A stretch of DNA of 33,730 nucleotides from an uncultured Prevotellaceae bacterium (GTDB lineage Bacteria; Bacteroidota; Bacteroidia; Bacteroidales; Bacteroidaceae), in NCBI GenBank assembly GCA_946404865.1, contig CAMJFC010000031.1, positions 1-33,730 of the forward strand. The letters run 5' to 3'. The notes under the pieces were generated by a model. It was not told the origin of the DNA and made no database searches. It saw nothing but the letters and a program-made list of their open reading frames with translations. Below are positions 1 to 7,295 of the stretch, one piece after another (within the stretch, counting starts at the first letter, position 1; every line of letters starts with the position of its first letter). The translations under genes and the position numbers were made by a program.

Positions 1-157
1 CATCAGGGTACGAAGGATTGTTCAACACAGTATCGACATCTATACCTTGCCATTTCTGACTAGTAGCTTCAGCATGCGTTTGCGTTTGTGTTTGCGCGTT
101 CATACCTGCCACACAAAGCATCAGGAAAAGAAATACAATATTAAGTCTATTTAACAT
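1..157 (-). CDS. Secreted protein, N-terminal part only
   Basis: The reverse strand opens with an ATG at 157 and stays open to the window edge, giving 52 residues. The first ~22 residues are a basic start (MLNRLN) followed by a hydrophobic core (IVFLFLMLCVAGM) ending NAQ, a typical type I signal peptide of this phylum. A short QTQTQT run follows, encoded by a CAAACG-like repeat. The mature part seen (EATSQKWQGIDVDTVLNNP) matches no family I can name, so the protein is only called exported. No convincing TAnnTTTG box was found in the AT-rich 158-425 gap upstream. The real length and function lie outside the window. Confidence 0.7.
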   Translation of the reverse strand, partial: MLNRLNIVFLFLMLCVAGMNAQTQTQTHAEATSQKWQGIDVDTVLNNPSYPD

Positions 158-224
158 TAGTTGTTAGATATTAGTTATCAATTATCTATAATCTGCTATG
201 AATTGTTAGCAATTATCAGTTATT
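151..224. repeat. AT-rich degenerate repeat tract upstream of the first gene
   Basis: The stretch repeats variants of TTGTTAG and TTATCAATTATC several times in ~70 bases. It lies upstream of, and just overlaps the start of, the partial secreted-protein gene. It resembles other short-unit tracts in this window in style but shares no clear unit with them. The rest of the gap to 425 is simply AT-rich, with no feature I can support. Confidence 0.35.
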
Positions 225-425
225 TCTCCAAAAAAATAATGATATAATTTGCAAAATTCGAATAAAATTAGGAGAAACAAAAAACCAGCACTAATAAATT
301 AACACTTTTTGTTATATTTTAATAAATATTTTTTTGACAAAACACCTTCACTGTCAAGCAGTTAAGTTCATTGATTATACATTGAAGAGGTTAAAGACGG
401 TAAAGGAGACACCTCGCCATCCTTT

Positions 426-929
426 TCAATTTTGGGGTGAAATCTCCGCCGCTTGTTCGAATTGGCCTTCCTCTTCCAAACGGGAATAGGACGGAGTAGA
501 ATGGTCGCGAAGGAAGATGCGATTGAGGGTGAAAGCCAACGAACGGAGGGTCTGTTCACGTCGTTCCTTCGTCAGTTCACACTCCCAAACGGTGAGGCAA
601 TGCCATCCCATTGCGGCCAATTCGCGCTGAACCCGCAAATCGCGCTCACGGTTGCGCCGTATCTTCGTCTCCCAAAAAGGGGTGTTGGTCTTGGGGATAC
701 GATAGGCATCGCAGCCCTCATGCCCATGCCAGAAACAGCCGTTAACGAAGATGCACGTGCGATAGCGACGCAGCACGAGGTCGGGATGCCCCGGCAACCG
801 CGGATTGTTGAGTCTGTAGCGGAATCCACGGCTGAAGAGGTAGCGGCGCACCAGCATCTCAGGTTTGGTGTTCTTCGACTTCACCGCCGCCATATTACGA
901 TGACGCTGCTCTGGAGTTAAAGAATCCAT
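426..929 (-). CDS. vsr: Very short patch repair (Vsr) DNA mismatch endonuclease
   Basis: This 167-residue protein matches the Vsr family over its whole length. Vsr nicks next to T:G mismatches, which arise when 5-methylcytosine is deaminated, and starts short-patch repair. Visible hallmarks are the N-terminal MDSLTPEQRHRNM segment, the catalytic aspartate D50 in GHPDLVL, the zinc/active-site block FVNGCFWHGHEGC (61-73, with C65, H68, H70 and C73), and WEC at 115-117 whose cysteine completes the zinc site. The start ATG at 929 gives the standard N-terminus. The C-terminal ~25 residues after the core are acidic and unremarkable. vsr usually neighbours a cytosine-5 methyltransferase; none is in the window. 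No promoter box is visible upstream, so read-through from the HAD gene is possible. Confidence 0.95.
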   Translation of the reverse strand: MDSLTPEQRHRNMAAVKSKNTKPEMLVRRYLFSRGFRYRLNNPRLPGHPDLVLRRYRTCIFVNGCFWHGHEGCDAYRIPKTNTPFWETKIRRNRERDLRVQRELAAMGWHCLTVWECELTKERREQTLRSLAFTLNRIFLRDHSTPSYSRLEEEGQFEQAAEISPQN

Positions 930-1045
930 GAAGAAATGAAGAAATGACGAATGAACAGGATGATGGATGATGATTTAAAGGGATACGTAATATCGAAATT
1001 CGAAATAACGGGATAACGGAATAACGAAAAAAATGACACCGAAAA
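929..1045 (-). repeat. Degenerate short-unit tracts between the HAD gene and vsr
   Basis: Read on the gene strand, the gap holds units of about CGTTATTCC repeated three times, then CATCATCCATCATCC, then TCATTTCTTCATTTCTTCA running into the vsr start codon. The RNA would be rich in C and U and poor in G. There is no hairpin terminator and no TAnnTTTG box. It belongs to the window-wide class of gap tracts described in the findings. Confidence 0.6.
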
Positions 1046-1050
1046 TTTCG

Positions 1051-1734
1051 TCACAACAGAATCTTCAGTAATTCATCGAAACGATTGATTTTCCAAAGGC
1101 GTTCGTGATCGAAGGTCTCAGCGTGTTCTAACGCCCACGTCACATGAAACGGGATATAGACGGCAGAGGCACCCACGGCCAGCGCAGGAACGATGTCGCT
1201 CTTGAATGAATTGCCCACCATCACCATCTCATTGGGACTCACGCGACAGTCATTGCACAACTGCCGGTAGGCTTGCTGTGTCTTATCACTCACAATAAAC
1301 ACCCGCTCGAAGAAATGCTCAAGCCCCGACCGCCGCACTTTGGCCTGTTGGTCGAGCAATTCACCTTTCGTAAAAAGCACCATACGATAACGGCCATCAT
1401 CAGCCAGCACACGCAACGACTCCTCCACCCCAGGTAATGGTGTGGCTGGCAGGTGCAGCAATTCACGACCTAACATCTGTATCTGCAAGAGCGTGTCGGC
1501 ATTCACTTGTCCTTTCGTCACCTTGATGGCATTCTCCACCAAAGAAAGGGTGAATGCCTTCGTGCCGAAGCCCAAGTCAGGCATGTTGGCACGCTCGGTT
1601 TGAAACAGGCTGTCGCGCACCGTTTGCGCATCGGCATAGTCCGCAAGCAGTTCGCAACATTTGTCGGTGACGACCTCAAAATGCGACTGGCAGTCCCACA
1701 AGGTATCGTCGGCATCAAATACGATTAGTTTCAT
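1051..1734 (-). CDS. HAD-superfamily hydrolase (probable phosphatase)
   Basis: The protein (227 residues from the ATG at 1734) has the haloacid dehalogenase motifs in order. Motif I is FDADDT, with nucleophile D7 and acid/base D9. Motif II is the LFTK threonine near residue 121. The motif III lysine lies in the SDKTQQAY region, and motif IV is VGNSFKSD near residue 173. The segment between motifs I and II fits a helical type C1 cap, as in phosphoglycolate-phosphatase-like enzymes. A GTG at 1740 would add two residues, but the ATG is preferred. Its stop-to-start neighbour is a deoxynucleoside kinase, so a role in nucleotide turnover is possible, but family membership alone does not give a substrate. 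Confidence 0.88.
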   Translation of the reverse strand: MKLIVFDADDTLWDCQSHFEVVTDKCCELLADYADAQTVRDSLFQTERANMPDLGFGTKAFTLSLVENAIKVTKGQVNADTLLQIQMLGRELLHLPATPLPGVEESLRVLADDGRYRMVLFTKGELLDQQAKVRRSGLEHFFERVFIVSDKTQQAYRQLCNDCRVSPNEMVMVGNSFKSDIVPALAVGASAVYIPFHVTWALEHAETFDHERLWKINRFDELLKILL

Positions 1735-1752
1735 GTTCACTATTAAAAAGTC

Positions 1753-2376
1753 TTATTCTTCGAAAGGGAAGAGGCCATAGAGCAGGGAGTCGATGCGGTC
1801 GGTGACCTGCTCGAAGTCGGATGGATTCTCACCGAATTTGCAGGTGTCGCCGTCAACGATGAGCAATTTGCCCTTGTATCCCGCAATCCAGTCCTCATAG
1901 CGTTTGTTCAGACCTTGCAGATAGTCGATGCGGATGCTCTGCTCGTAGTCACGTCCACGCTTGGCTATCTGAGCGATCAGGTTGGGTACGGTGCTCCGGA
2001 TGTATATCATCAGGTCGGGCAAACTGACGAGCGACATCATCAACCCGAAGAGGTCGGAATAATTATCGAAGTCGCGGTCGCTCATCATTCCCATGCCATG
2101 CAGGTTGGGGGCAAAGATACAGGCATCCTCAAAGATGGTCCTGTCTTGGATGATGATGTCGTCAGACTTCGATATTTCCACCACTTCGCGGAACCGCTTG
2201 TTGAGGAAATAGATTTGCAGATTAAACGACCACCGCTCCATGTCGGCGTAGAAGTCGCTCAGATAGGGGTTGTTATCTACGGGTTCGTATCGTGGTGTCC
2301 ACCCGTAACGTTTTGACAACATGCGGGTAAGTGTGGTCTTACCGCTGCCAATGTTTCCTGCTACTGCTATATGCAT
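1753..2376 (-). CDS. Deoxynucleoside kinase (copy 1)
   Basis: This 207-residue protein belongs to the deoxynucleoside kinase family (dAK/dGK/dCK/TK2 type), which phosphorylates deoxynucleosides in salvage. The P-loop is GNIGSGKT at 7-14. The general-base region is YEPVD with E31, the DR-type motif is QDRTIFE at 77-83, and the LID is KRGRDYE at 139-145. Length is normal for bacterial members. It follows a paralogue (2422-3057) transcribed in the same direction and precedes the HAD gene by 18 bases. Tandem dAK/dGK pairs acting as heterodimers are known from lactobacilli, so the two proteins may work together. Which base each one prefers cannot be read from the sequence. Confidence 0.93.
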   Translation of the reverse strand: MHIAVAGNIGSGKTTLTRMLSKRYGWTPRYEPVDNNPYLSDFYADMERWSFNLQIYFLNKRFREVVEISKSDDIIIQDRTIFEDACIFAPNLHGMGMMSDRDFDNYSDLFGLMMSLVSLPDLMIYIRSTVPNLIAQIAKRGRDYEQSIRIDYLQGLNKRYEDWIAGYKGKLLIVDGDTCKFGENPSDFEQVTDRIDSLLYGLFPFEE

Positions 2377-2421
2377 AATGAGGGTTGAGGGATAAGGGTT
2401 GAGGGATGAAGGTTGAGGGTT
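2377..2421 (-). repeat. C-rich (G4-capable on the other strand) tract between the two kinase genes
   Basis: The tract starts directly after the TAG stop of the upstream kinase and runs to the start of the next. On the gene strand it reads as repeated CCCTCAACC and CCCTTATCC-like units. The plus strand carries GGG-TTGA-GGG-ATAA-GGG-TTGA-GGG, which fits the canonical G3N4G3N4G3N4G3 quadruplex pattern. The unit ACCCTCAACCTT recurs in the tract at 11958-12074. Confidence 0.75.
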
Positions 2422-3057
2422 CTATAATGAGGATTGAGTTTCACTAAAGAGTCCGAAGAGGCGTGCGTCGATGCGGTCGAGAATATAGGAGAAGTCTTTC
2501 GGTCGATGGAGGAAGTCGAGTTGGTCCACATCGATGGTGAGCACATCGCCCTTGTACTGATTGTAGATGAAGTCTTCGTAACGCCGATTCAAGTTTTCCA
2601 AGTAATCAATTTTCATGGTCTGCTCATAGTCGCGCCCGCGCTTTTGGATGTTCCCCACCAGATGGGGAACCGAAGCCCGCAGATAAATCATCAGGTCGGG
2701 ATAGCGCACCGCGGTCATCATCGACTCAAACAGTCCCATATACGTCTCGTAGTCGCGGTCGGAGAGGTTGCCCATGTCATAGTTATTGGCTGTGAACACA
2801 TACACCCCCTCGAAGATACTTCGGTCTTGGATGACCGTTTTATCTGAGTTGGAGATATCGATAAGGTCGCGAAAACGCTGTTTCAGGAAATAGATTTCCA
2901 AATTAAACGACCACCGCGCGATATCCTTATAATAATCATCAAGGTAGGGATTGACATCCACGGGTTCGAACTGCGGTTCCCACCCGTAGTGACGGGCGAG
3001 CATCGTCGTGAGCGTGGTCTTTCCGCTACCAATATTTCCTGCTATGGCGATGTGCAT
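2422..3057 (-). CDS. Deoxynucleoside kinase (copy 2)
   Basis: A second deoxynucleoside kinase, 211 residues from the ATG at 3057, clearly paralogous to the downstream one. It has the same P-loop (GNIGSGKT, 7-14), FEPVD with E31, QDRSIFE, and the KRGRDYE LID. The open frame continues 15 codons further upstream, but a promoter -7 box at 3075-3082 lies inside that extension, and both paralogues begin MHIA(V/I)AGN, so the internal ATG is chosen. It is the first gene of a likely four-gene minus-strand unit (kinase, kinase, HAD, vsr). The C-terminus (LFGLFSETQSSL) diverges from copy 1. Confidence 0.93.
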   Translation of the reverse strand: MHIAIAGNIGSGKTTLTTMLARHYGWEPQFEPVDVNPYLDDYYKDIARWSFNLEIYFLKQRFRDLIDISNSDKTVIQDRSIFEGVYVFTANNYDMGNLSDRDYETYMGLFESMMTAVRYPDLMIYLRASVPHLVGNIQKRGRDYEQTMKIDYLENLNRRYEDFIYNQYKGDVLTIDVDQLDFLHRPKDFSYILDRIDARLFGLFSETQSSL

Positions 3058-3074
3058 GGTATCAGTTTTGACTG

Positions 3075-3082
3075 CAAATTTA
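3075..3082 (-). promoter_or_regulatory. Promoter -7 box for the kinase operon
   Basis: The reverse strand reads TAAATTTG, a perfect match to the Bacteroidota TAnnTTTG element, 17 nt upstream of the kinase ATG. A clear TTTG -33 box was not found. Confidence 0.65.
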
Positions 3083-3191
3083 GCAATATTTTCTGAAACC
3101 ATCGAAAAAAATCGAGAAAAACAACGCGAAGGATGTGATTATTCGTTTTTAAATGTATAAGCATGTTAAAAATCGACAAAACTCGGTGAGG

Positions 3192-3225
3192 TTTGTTCAT
3201 TATTCATCAAAAAAGACTACATTTG
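3192..3225 (+). promoter_or_regulatory. Promoter for the DUF1573 gene
   Basis: TTTG at 3192-3195 and TACATTTG at 3218-3225 are separated by 22 nt, slightly longer than the usual 19-21. The box lies 43 nt upstream of the ATG at 3269. Confidence 0.65.
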
Positions 3226-3268
3226 CACCAAAGTTTTCGAATCAAACGTTTTAAAATCAAATAAGACG

Positions 3269-3658
3269 ATGAAGAAATATATTCTGATGACACTGCTGCT
3301 GATAGGCGGCATGGCATTCGCCCAAGCACAAAAACAGGCGGAAATTAAATTTGACAAAGTAGTACACAATTTCGGCACGTTCACCGACAAAGAACCCGTG
3401 CAGGAATGTACGTTTACATTCACCAATGTGGGTGAAGCCCCATTGGTCATCAATCAGGCTGTGGCCAGTTGCGGTTGCACCGTACCCACCTACACCAAGA
3501 CCCCGATTGCTCCTGGCGAGAAGGGTACCATCAAGGTGACCTATAACGGCACCGGCAAGATGGGCGGCCACTTCAAGAAATCTGTCACCGTACGCACGAA
3601 TGGTGCGGTGGAACTCACCCGCATCTATGTCGAGGGCGAGATGAAAGAGACAGAATAA
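3269..3658 (+). CDS. DUF1573 secreted protein
   Basis: This 129-residue protein has a signal peptide (MKKYILMTLLLIGGMAFAQA) and one DUF1573 domain, an immunoglobulin-like beta sandwich common in secreted Bacteroidota proteins. Characteristic elements are KVVHNFGTF near residue 30, FTFTNVGEAPLVI, the SCGCTVP motif near residue 70, and PGEKGTIKVTYN followed by KSVTVRTN. Single-domain members of this length are common and none has an established biochemical role that I know of. It is monocistronic: its own promoter lies upstream and a strong hairpin terminator at 3726-3763 follows. Confidence 0.9.
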   Translation: MKKYILMTLLLIGGMAFAQAQKQAEIKFDKVVHNFGTFTDKEPVQECTFTFTNVGEAPLVINQAVASCGCTVPTYTKTPIAPGEKGTIKVTYNGTGKMGGHFKKSVTVRTNGAVELTRIYVEGEMKETE

Positions 3659-3725
3659 AAAGGACGAACGAAAAGTCCAACTAAGGCCAACTGATTAGAC
3701 TTTAAAATCGAAGGATATCAAACGA

Positions 3726-3763
3726 AATAGAGACGCCGCATCGAGTGGCGTCTCTATTATTTT
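3726..3763 (+). terminator. Intrinsic terminator after the DUF1573 gene
   Basis: A perfect 12-bp stem (AATAGAGACGCC at 3726-3737 pairing with 3747-3758) closes a 9-nt loop and is followed by a T-rich run on the plus strand. The minus-strand side lacks a comparable T run, so it mainly serves the plus gene. Confidence 0.9.
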
Positions 3764-3776
3764 TGATGGCTGAGCC

Positions 3777-3852
3777 AAATGAACTATTGTCTTCACTCCT
3801 TCACTCCCAAACAACTAATGTCCAAACTCCTAAACTCCCAAACTCCCAAGCC
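3777..3852. repeat. ACTCCCAA-type repeat tract with leader, between convergent genes
   Basis: A 15-nt leader AAATGAACTATTGTC (3777-3791) is followed by repeated CTTCACTCC and AAACTCC(T/C) units running up to the stop codon of the minus-strand DUF3078 gene. The leader recurs at 9521-9535 with one mismatch, in front of a longer tract of the same unit, so the two tracts are related copies. Confidence 0.8.
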
Positions 3853-5175
3853 TTAAAATGAATAACTGAATCCGAGCGAGGCAAACTCCTTGAATTGGAA
3901 GTAGCCGTGGTGGTCGTCACGTGCCACATTGTCGTCGAAACGGGGATAGATGAAGATGTTCGACGAGATATATTTGTTGAATTGGAAGGTGAACGTATTC
4001 TCCCACTCCATCTCCACACGTTTGTAAGAGGTAAATGCGAAGAATCGTGTCTTCCATTTGATATTGTCGCTGAACACCCACTCCAACTCAGCCAACATCT
4101 GCGAACCGATATCGTGCATGGAATATTTACCTTCTTGTCCGAAAGCTTTCTGCAAATCACGCCGACCGACGAATTGGAAATTATAAGCCAAAGGAGCCAG
4201 ATGCACCTTACCTTTTAGTTTCTTGTTAAACGCCTCCACGTTATAGTCCATACCCAATGAGAGGTTGAGTTTAAAGGGTGAGAAGAAGTCGGAATAGATA
4301 CGGGAGTCGTTGTTCTTGAATCCACGTGAGAACTGTGTCCACGCAATCAATTGCAACGTGTAATACCACTTCTTGGAGGCCTGCAGTCCAAGGTTGCTCG
4401 TCAGACGAATCAAGTCCTCGCTCGTCTTAAACGTGTGCAGACTGTCGGCCTTCGAGGTTTGGAAACCGATTTTCGTCTCTAACTTATTGTCCCACTTCAC
4501 TTTCTGCTTGTTGTTGTAGTTGGCCTCAATGGTGGCTGACGCCAACAGTGAGTAGTTGCTCTCACCGCCTTTATACCAGTTGCCCGAAATATAATTTTGC
4601 AGGAACTGCAGATAATAATCACCTTTAAACGTCCAGAAATTGGGTTTCGTCACCATCACCTCCACGGGTGCCTCCTCATCGGGTGTCTGGGGAGTCTCGT
4701 CCACCTTCTCCACCAATTCCACATTCTGGATAACTGGGGTATCAATCTCGGTGTTCACGGTACCCACGGCAGCCAACCTGTCTTCGCTGTTTATCACCAG
4801 GTCGGGACGGCTTAAATAGATATTCATCAGGGCATCGTTCACATTTTTGTTTTCAACATCCACATTACTCCCTGCGTTATCCATATCAAGTGTCAATTGC
4901 TGTGCGGCCACATCATGATAGAACGTGGTCGGGGCAAACAACCGATACAGATTGGGGTTACCGGTGAGATAGCCTTGCTGTGCCATGAGTTGCTCGTTCT
5001 GTTGCTGCAACTGTTCGAGTTGTGCCTTATAATAACTGAGCGAGTCGGCATACTGCTTGACGATTTGCGATTCTGTCTGAGGTTTGGCATACCTGCTGAA
5101 CCAACGGCTGACCTGAGCCTCGGCAGAGACGGCCGACAACAAGAGCAAGACGGCTAAAAGATGTTTCATTTTCAT
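3853..5175 (-). CDS. DUF3078 outer-membrane beta-barrel protein
   Basis: This 440-residue exported protein starts with a signal peptide (MKMKHLLAVLLLLSAVSAEA). A glutamine-rich helical stretch (LSYYKAQLEQLQQQNEQLM, near 46-64) follows, then an acidic linker (VEKVDETPQTPDEEAPVE). From about residue 180 there is a DUF3078-type barrel opening with KPNFWTFKGDYYLQFLQNYISGNWYKGGESNYSL. Many strands of alternating aromatic residues follow, and the chain ends on phenylalanine (LGFSYSF), as outer-membrane barrels do. The role of DUF3078 is not established; an outer-membrane location is inferred from the fold and C-terminus. A second ATG two codons in is an alternative start. A -7 box at 5232-5239 lies upstream. 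Confidence 0.88.
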   Translation of the reverse strand: MKMKHLLAVLLLLSAVSAEAQVSRWFSRYAKPQTESQIVKQYADSLSYYKAQLEQLQQQNEQLMAQQGYLTGNPNLYRLFAPTTFYHDVAAQQLTLDMDNAGSNVDVENKNVNDALMNIYLSRPDLVINSEDRLAAVGTVNTEIDTPVIQNVELVEKVDETPQTPDEEAPVEVMVTKPNFWTFKGDYYLQFLQNYISGNWYKGGESNYSLLASATIEANYNNKQKVKWDNKLETKIGFQTSKADSLHTFKTSEDLIRLTSNLGLQASKKWYYTLQLIAWTQFSRGFKNNDSRIYSDFFSPFKLNLSLGMDYNVEAFNKKLKGKVHLAPLAYNFQFVGRRDLQKAFGQEGKYSMHDIGSQMLAELEWVFSDNIKWKTRFFAFTSYKRVEMEWENTFTFQFNKYISSNIFIYPRFDDNVARDDHHGYFQFKEFASLGFSYSF

Positions 5176-5231
5176 GACTTTTCTTGTATTTTAGTGTTGA
5201 TGATTTCAATCGAAAACGGCTATTCACACGG

Positions 5232-5239
5232 CAAAGTTA
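5232..5239 (-). promoter_or_regulatory. Promoter -7 box for the DUF3078 gene
   Basis: The reverse strand reads TAACTTTG (TAnnTTTG), 56 nt upstream of the ATG at 5175. No well-spaced -33 TTTG was seen. Confidence 0.6.
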
Positions 5240-5313
5240 ACGAAAAAAAACAAATTATCGGCCTAAATGGTAATTATTTTCTCTTTTGACCTCTTTAATA
5301 GATAAAAAATTGC

Positions 5314-5321
5314 TAACTTTG
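5314..5321 (+). promoter_or_regulatory. Promoter -7 box for yidC
   Basis: TAACTTTG matches the TAnnTTTG box, 38 nt before the yidC ATG. A TTTG lies at 5285-5288, but its 25-nt spacing is longer than usual. This may drive everything to the terminator at 15036-15078. Confidence 0.65.
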
Positions 5322-5359
5322 CAGCCTAAAACGAGTTTTAGAAACTTTACAAACAAAAC

Positions 5360-7282
5360 ATGGATAAAAATACAGTTATCGGATTTGTGCTCATCGCAGC
5401 TGTACTCATTGGATTCAGCTGGTGGAGCAAACCCTCAGAGGAACAAATCAAGGCTCAACAGGAGCAGGCAGAAAAACTGGCTGCAGAGCAAAAGAAAGCC
5501 GCCGAAGAGCGCAAGGCGCAAGAACAGAAACAGGCAGAGGCCATCGAAGAAGCGAAAAAAGACACTACCGCCCTCTTCCATCAAGCGCTCAGCGGCACAG
5601 CACAAGACATCGTGCTCGAGAACGACAGTCTGCAACTCACCGTCAACACCAAAGGCGGAACGGTGACCAAAGCATTCATCAAAGGACATAAAAACAACTA
5701 TGCCCTCATCAAAGGCAGCAAGCCCTCAACCACCGAACAAGGCGTGACGCTCTTCGACGAGACGGAACAGAGCTTGGAGTTCATTATCGAGGGTAAGGAG
5801 CATAACATACGCACCGCCGACCTCTTCTTCACCCCCTCGGAGGTGACCCCGAAGACATTGACACTCACGGCCGATGCAGGCGAAGGACGACAGTTGGTGA
5901 TGACCTATCGCCTGGGCGATGACTATATGCTTCACTACAGTCTGCAAGCCGTAGGCATGGAGAACCTGTTCTCGGCCAAGGCCAACTCGCTGATTATCGA
6001 CTGGCAAGAAAAATGCCGCCAACAGGAGCGCGGTTTCTCATTTGAAAACCGCTATGCTTCACTTACTTATAAGGAGAAAGACTCCAGCACTGACAACCTG
6101 AGCGAGGCGAAAGATGTCATCGATGAGGATTTAGAAGAGTCGCTCGACTGGGTGGCCTTTAAAACCCAGTTCTTCAGCTCGATGATGATTGCCAAAACCG
6201 ACTTTGCGGCTCATTCAAAGCTGACCAGCCGGTTGATGCAAAAAGAATCGGGCTATCTGAAACAATACCATGCCCAGTTGGAAACATCGTTCGACCCGAC
6301 GGGCAAGCAGCCCACCCAACTGGAGTTCTATTACGGCCCCAATGATTTCCAACTGTTGAAAGACGTGGAAAAACAGAGCGAATTTGGCAAAGACCTGGAG
6401 ATGGAGCGCCTGGTTTATCTTGGATGGCCTCTCTTCCGTGTCATCAACCGTTGGTTTACGCTCTATGTGTTTGACTGGCTTACCAACATGCATCTCAACA
6501 TGGGTATCGTGCTGATTATCATCACCTTGCTACTCAAGTTCATCACTTACCCGTTGGTCAAGAAGAGTTACATGAGCTCGGCCAAGATGCGTGTGCTGAA
6601 ACCCAAACTCGACGCGGCCACCAAACAATACGACAAGCCCGAAGACCAGATGAAGAAACAGCAGGCTATGATGCAGATGTATTCGCAATACGGTGTAAGC
6701 CCCATGGGTGGCTGTCTGCCCATGCTCGTCCAAATGCCTATCTGGATTGCCATGTTCAACTTCGTGCCGAATGCCATCCAGTTGCGTGGCGAGAGTTTCT
6801 TGTGGATTAACGACCTTTCCACCTACGACCCCGTGTTTGAGTGGGGCAACAACGTCTGGCTCATCGGCGACCACCTGTCGCTCACCTGTATCCTCTTCTG
6901 CGTGTCGAACCTGCTCTACTCATGGATGACCATGCGCCAGCAACGCGACCAGATGGTGGGCAGCCAAGCACAACAGATGAAGATGTTCCAATGGATGATG
7001 TTCCTCATGCCCGTCATGTTCTTCTTCATCTTCAACGACTACTCTGCCGGTCTGAACTTCTACTACTTCATCTCGCTCTTCTTCAGTGCCGCCATCATGT
7101 GGACACTGCGCAAGACCACCGATGATGCAAAACTGCTTGCCATCCTCGAGGCCAACTATGAGAAGAACAAGGACAACCCCCAAAGGACCAAGGGCCTGGC
7201 TGCCCGCCTCGAGGCCATGCAGAGACAACAGCAAGAGATGCAACGCCGCCGCGAGGAGATGGAAAAGAGGAAGAGAAGGTAA
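5360..7282 (+). CDS. yidC: Membrane protein insertase YidC
   Basis: YidC inserts and folds inner-membrane proteins, alone or with SecYEG. The 640-residue protein has the Gram-negative layout. TM1 lies near 5-22, then an Ala/Glu/Lys/Gln-rich stretch (about 25-70) and a large periplasmic beta domain to about 350. The conserved LGWPLFRVINRW segment and core TMs follow: MGIVLIIITLLLKFITYPL from 381, GGCLPMLVQMPIWIAMFNF near 450-470, one near 507, and MFLMPVMFFFIFNDYSAGLNFYY near 545-570. The tail is very basic (RRREEMEKRKRR). The groove position that is arginine in E. coli (R366) aligns with K393, which keeps the charge. The S9 peptidase gene starts 13 bases downstream. Confidence 0.97.
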   Translation: MDKNTVIGFVLIAAVLIGFSWWSKPSEEQIKAQQEQAEKLAAEQKKAAEERKAQEQKQAEAIEEAKKDTTALFHQALSGTAQDIVLENDSLQLTVNTKGGTVTKAFIKGHKNNYALIKGSKPSTTEQGVTLFDETEQSLEFIIEGKEHNIRTADLFFTPSEVTPKTLTLTADAGEGRQLVMTYRLGDDYMLHYSLQAVGMENLFSAKANSLIIDWQEKCRQQERGFSFENRYASLTYKEKDSSTDNLSEAKDVIDEDLEESLDWVAFKTQFFSSMMIAKTDFAAHSKLTSRLMQKESGYLKQYHAQLETSFDPTGKQPTQLEFYYGPNDFQLLKDVEKQSEFGKDLEMERLVYLGWPLFRVINRWFTLYVFDWLTNMHLNMGIVLIIITLLLKFITYPLVKKSYMSSAKMRVLKPKLDAATKQYDKPEDQMKKQQAMMQMYSQYGVSPMGGCLPMLVQMPIWIAMFNFVPNAIQLRGESFLWINDLSTYDPVFEWGNNVWLIGDHLSLTCILFCVSNLLYSWMTMRQQRDQMVGSQAQQMKMFQWMMFLMPVMFFFIFNDYSAGLNFYYFISLFFSAAIMWTLRKTTDDAKLLAILEANYEKNKDNPQRTKGLAARLEAMQRQQQEMQRRREEMEKRKRR

Positions 7283-7295
7283 AACCGATAATAAC

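Noticed and set aside
453..920. Plus-strand 155-codon frame antisense to vsr
   Set aside because: The opposite strand encodes an unambiguous full-length Vsr with all catalytic residues.
5286..5666. Plus-strand 126-codon frame overlapping the yidC start
   Set aside because: It is an out-of-frame shadow of the lysine/glutamine-rich yidC N-terminus.
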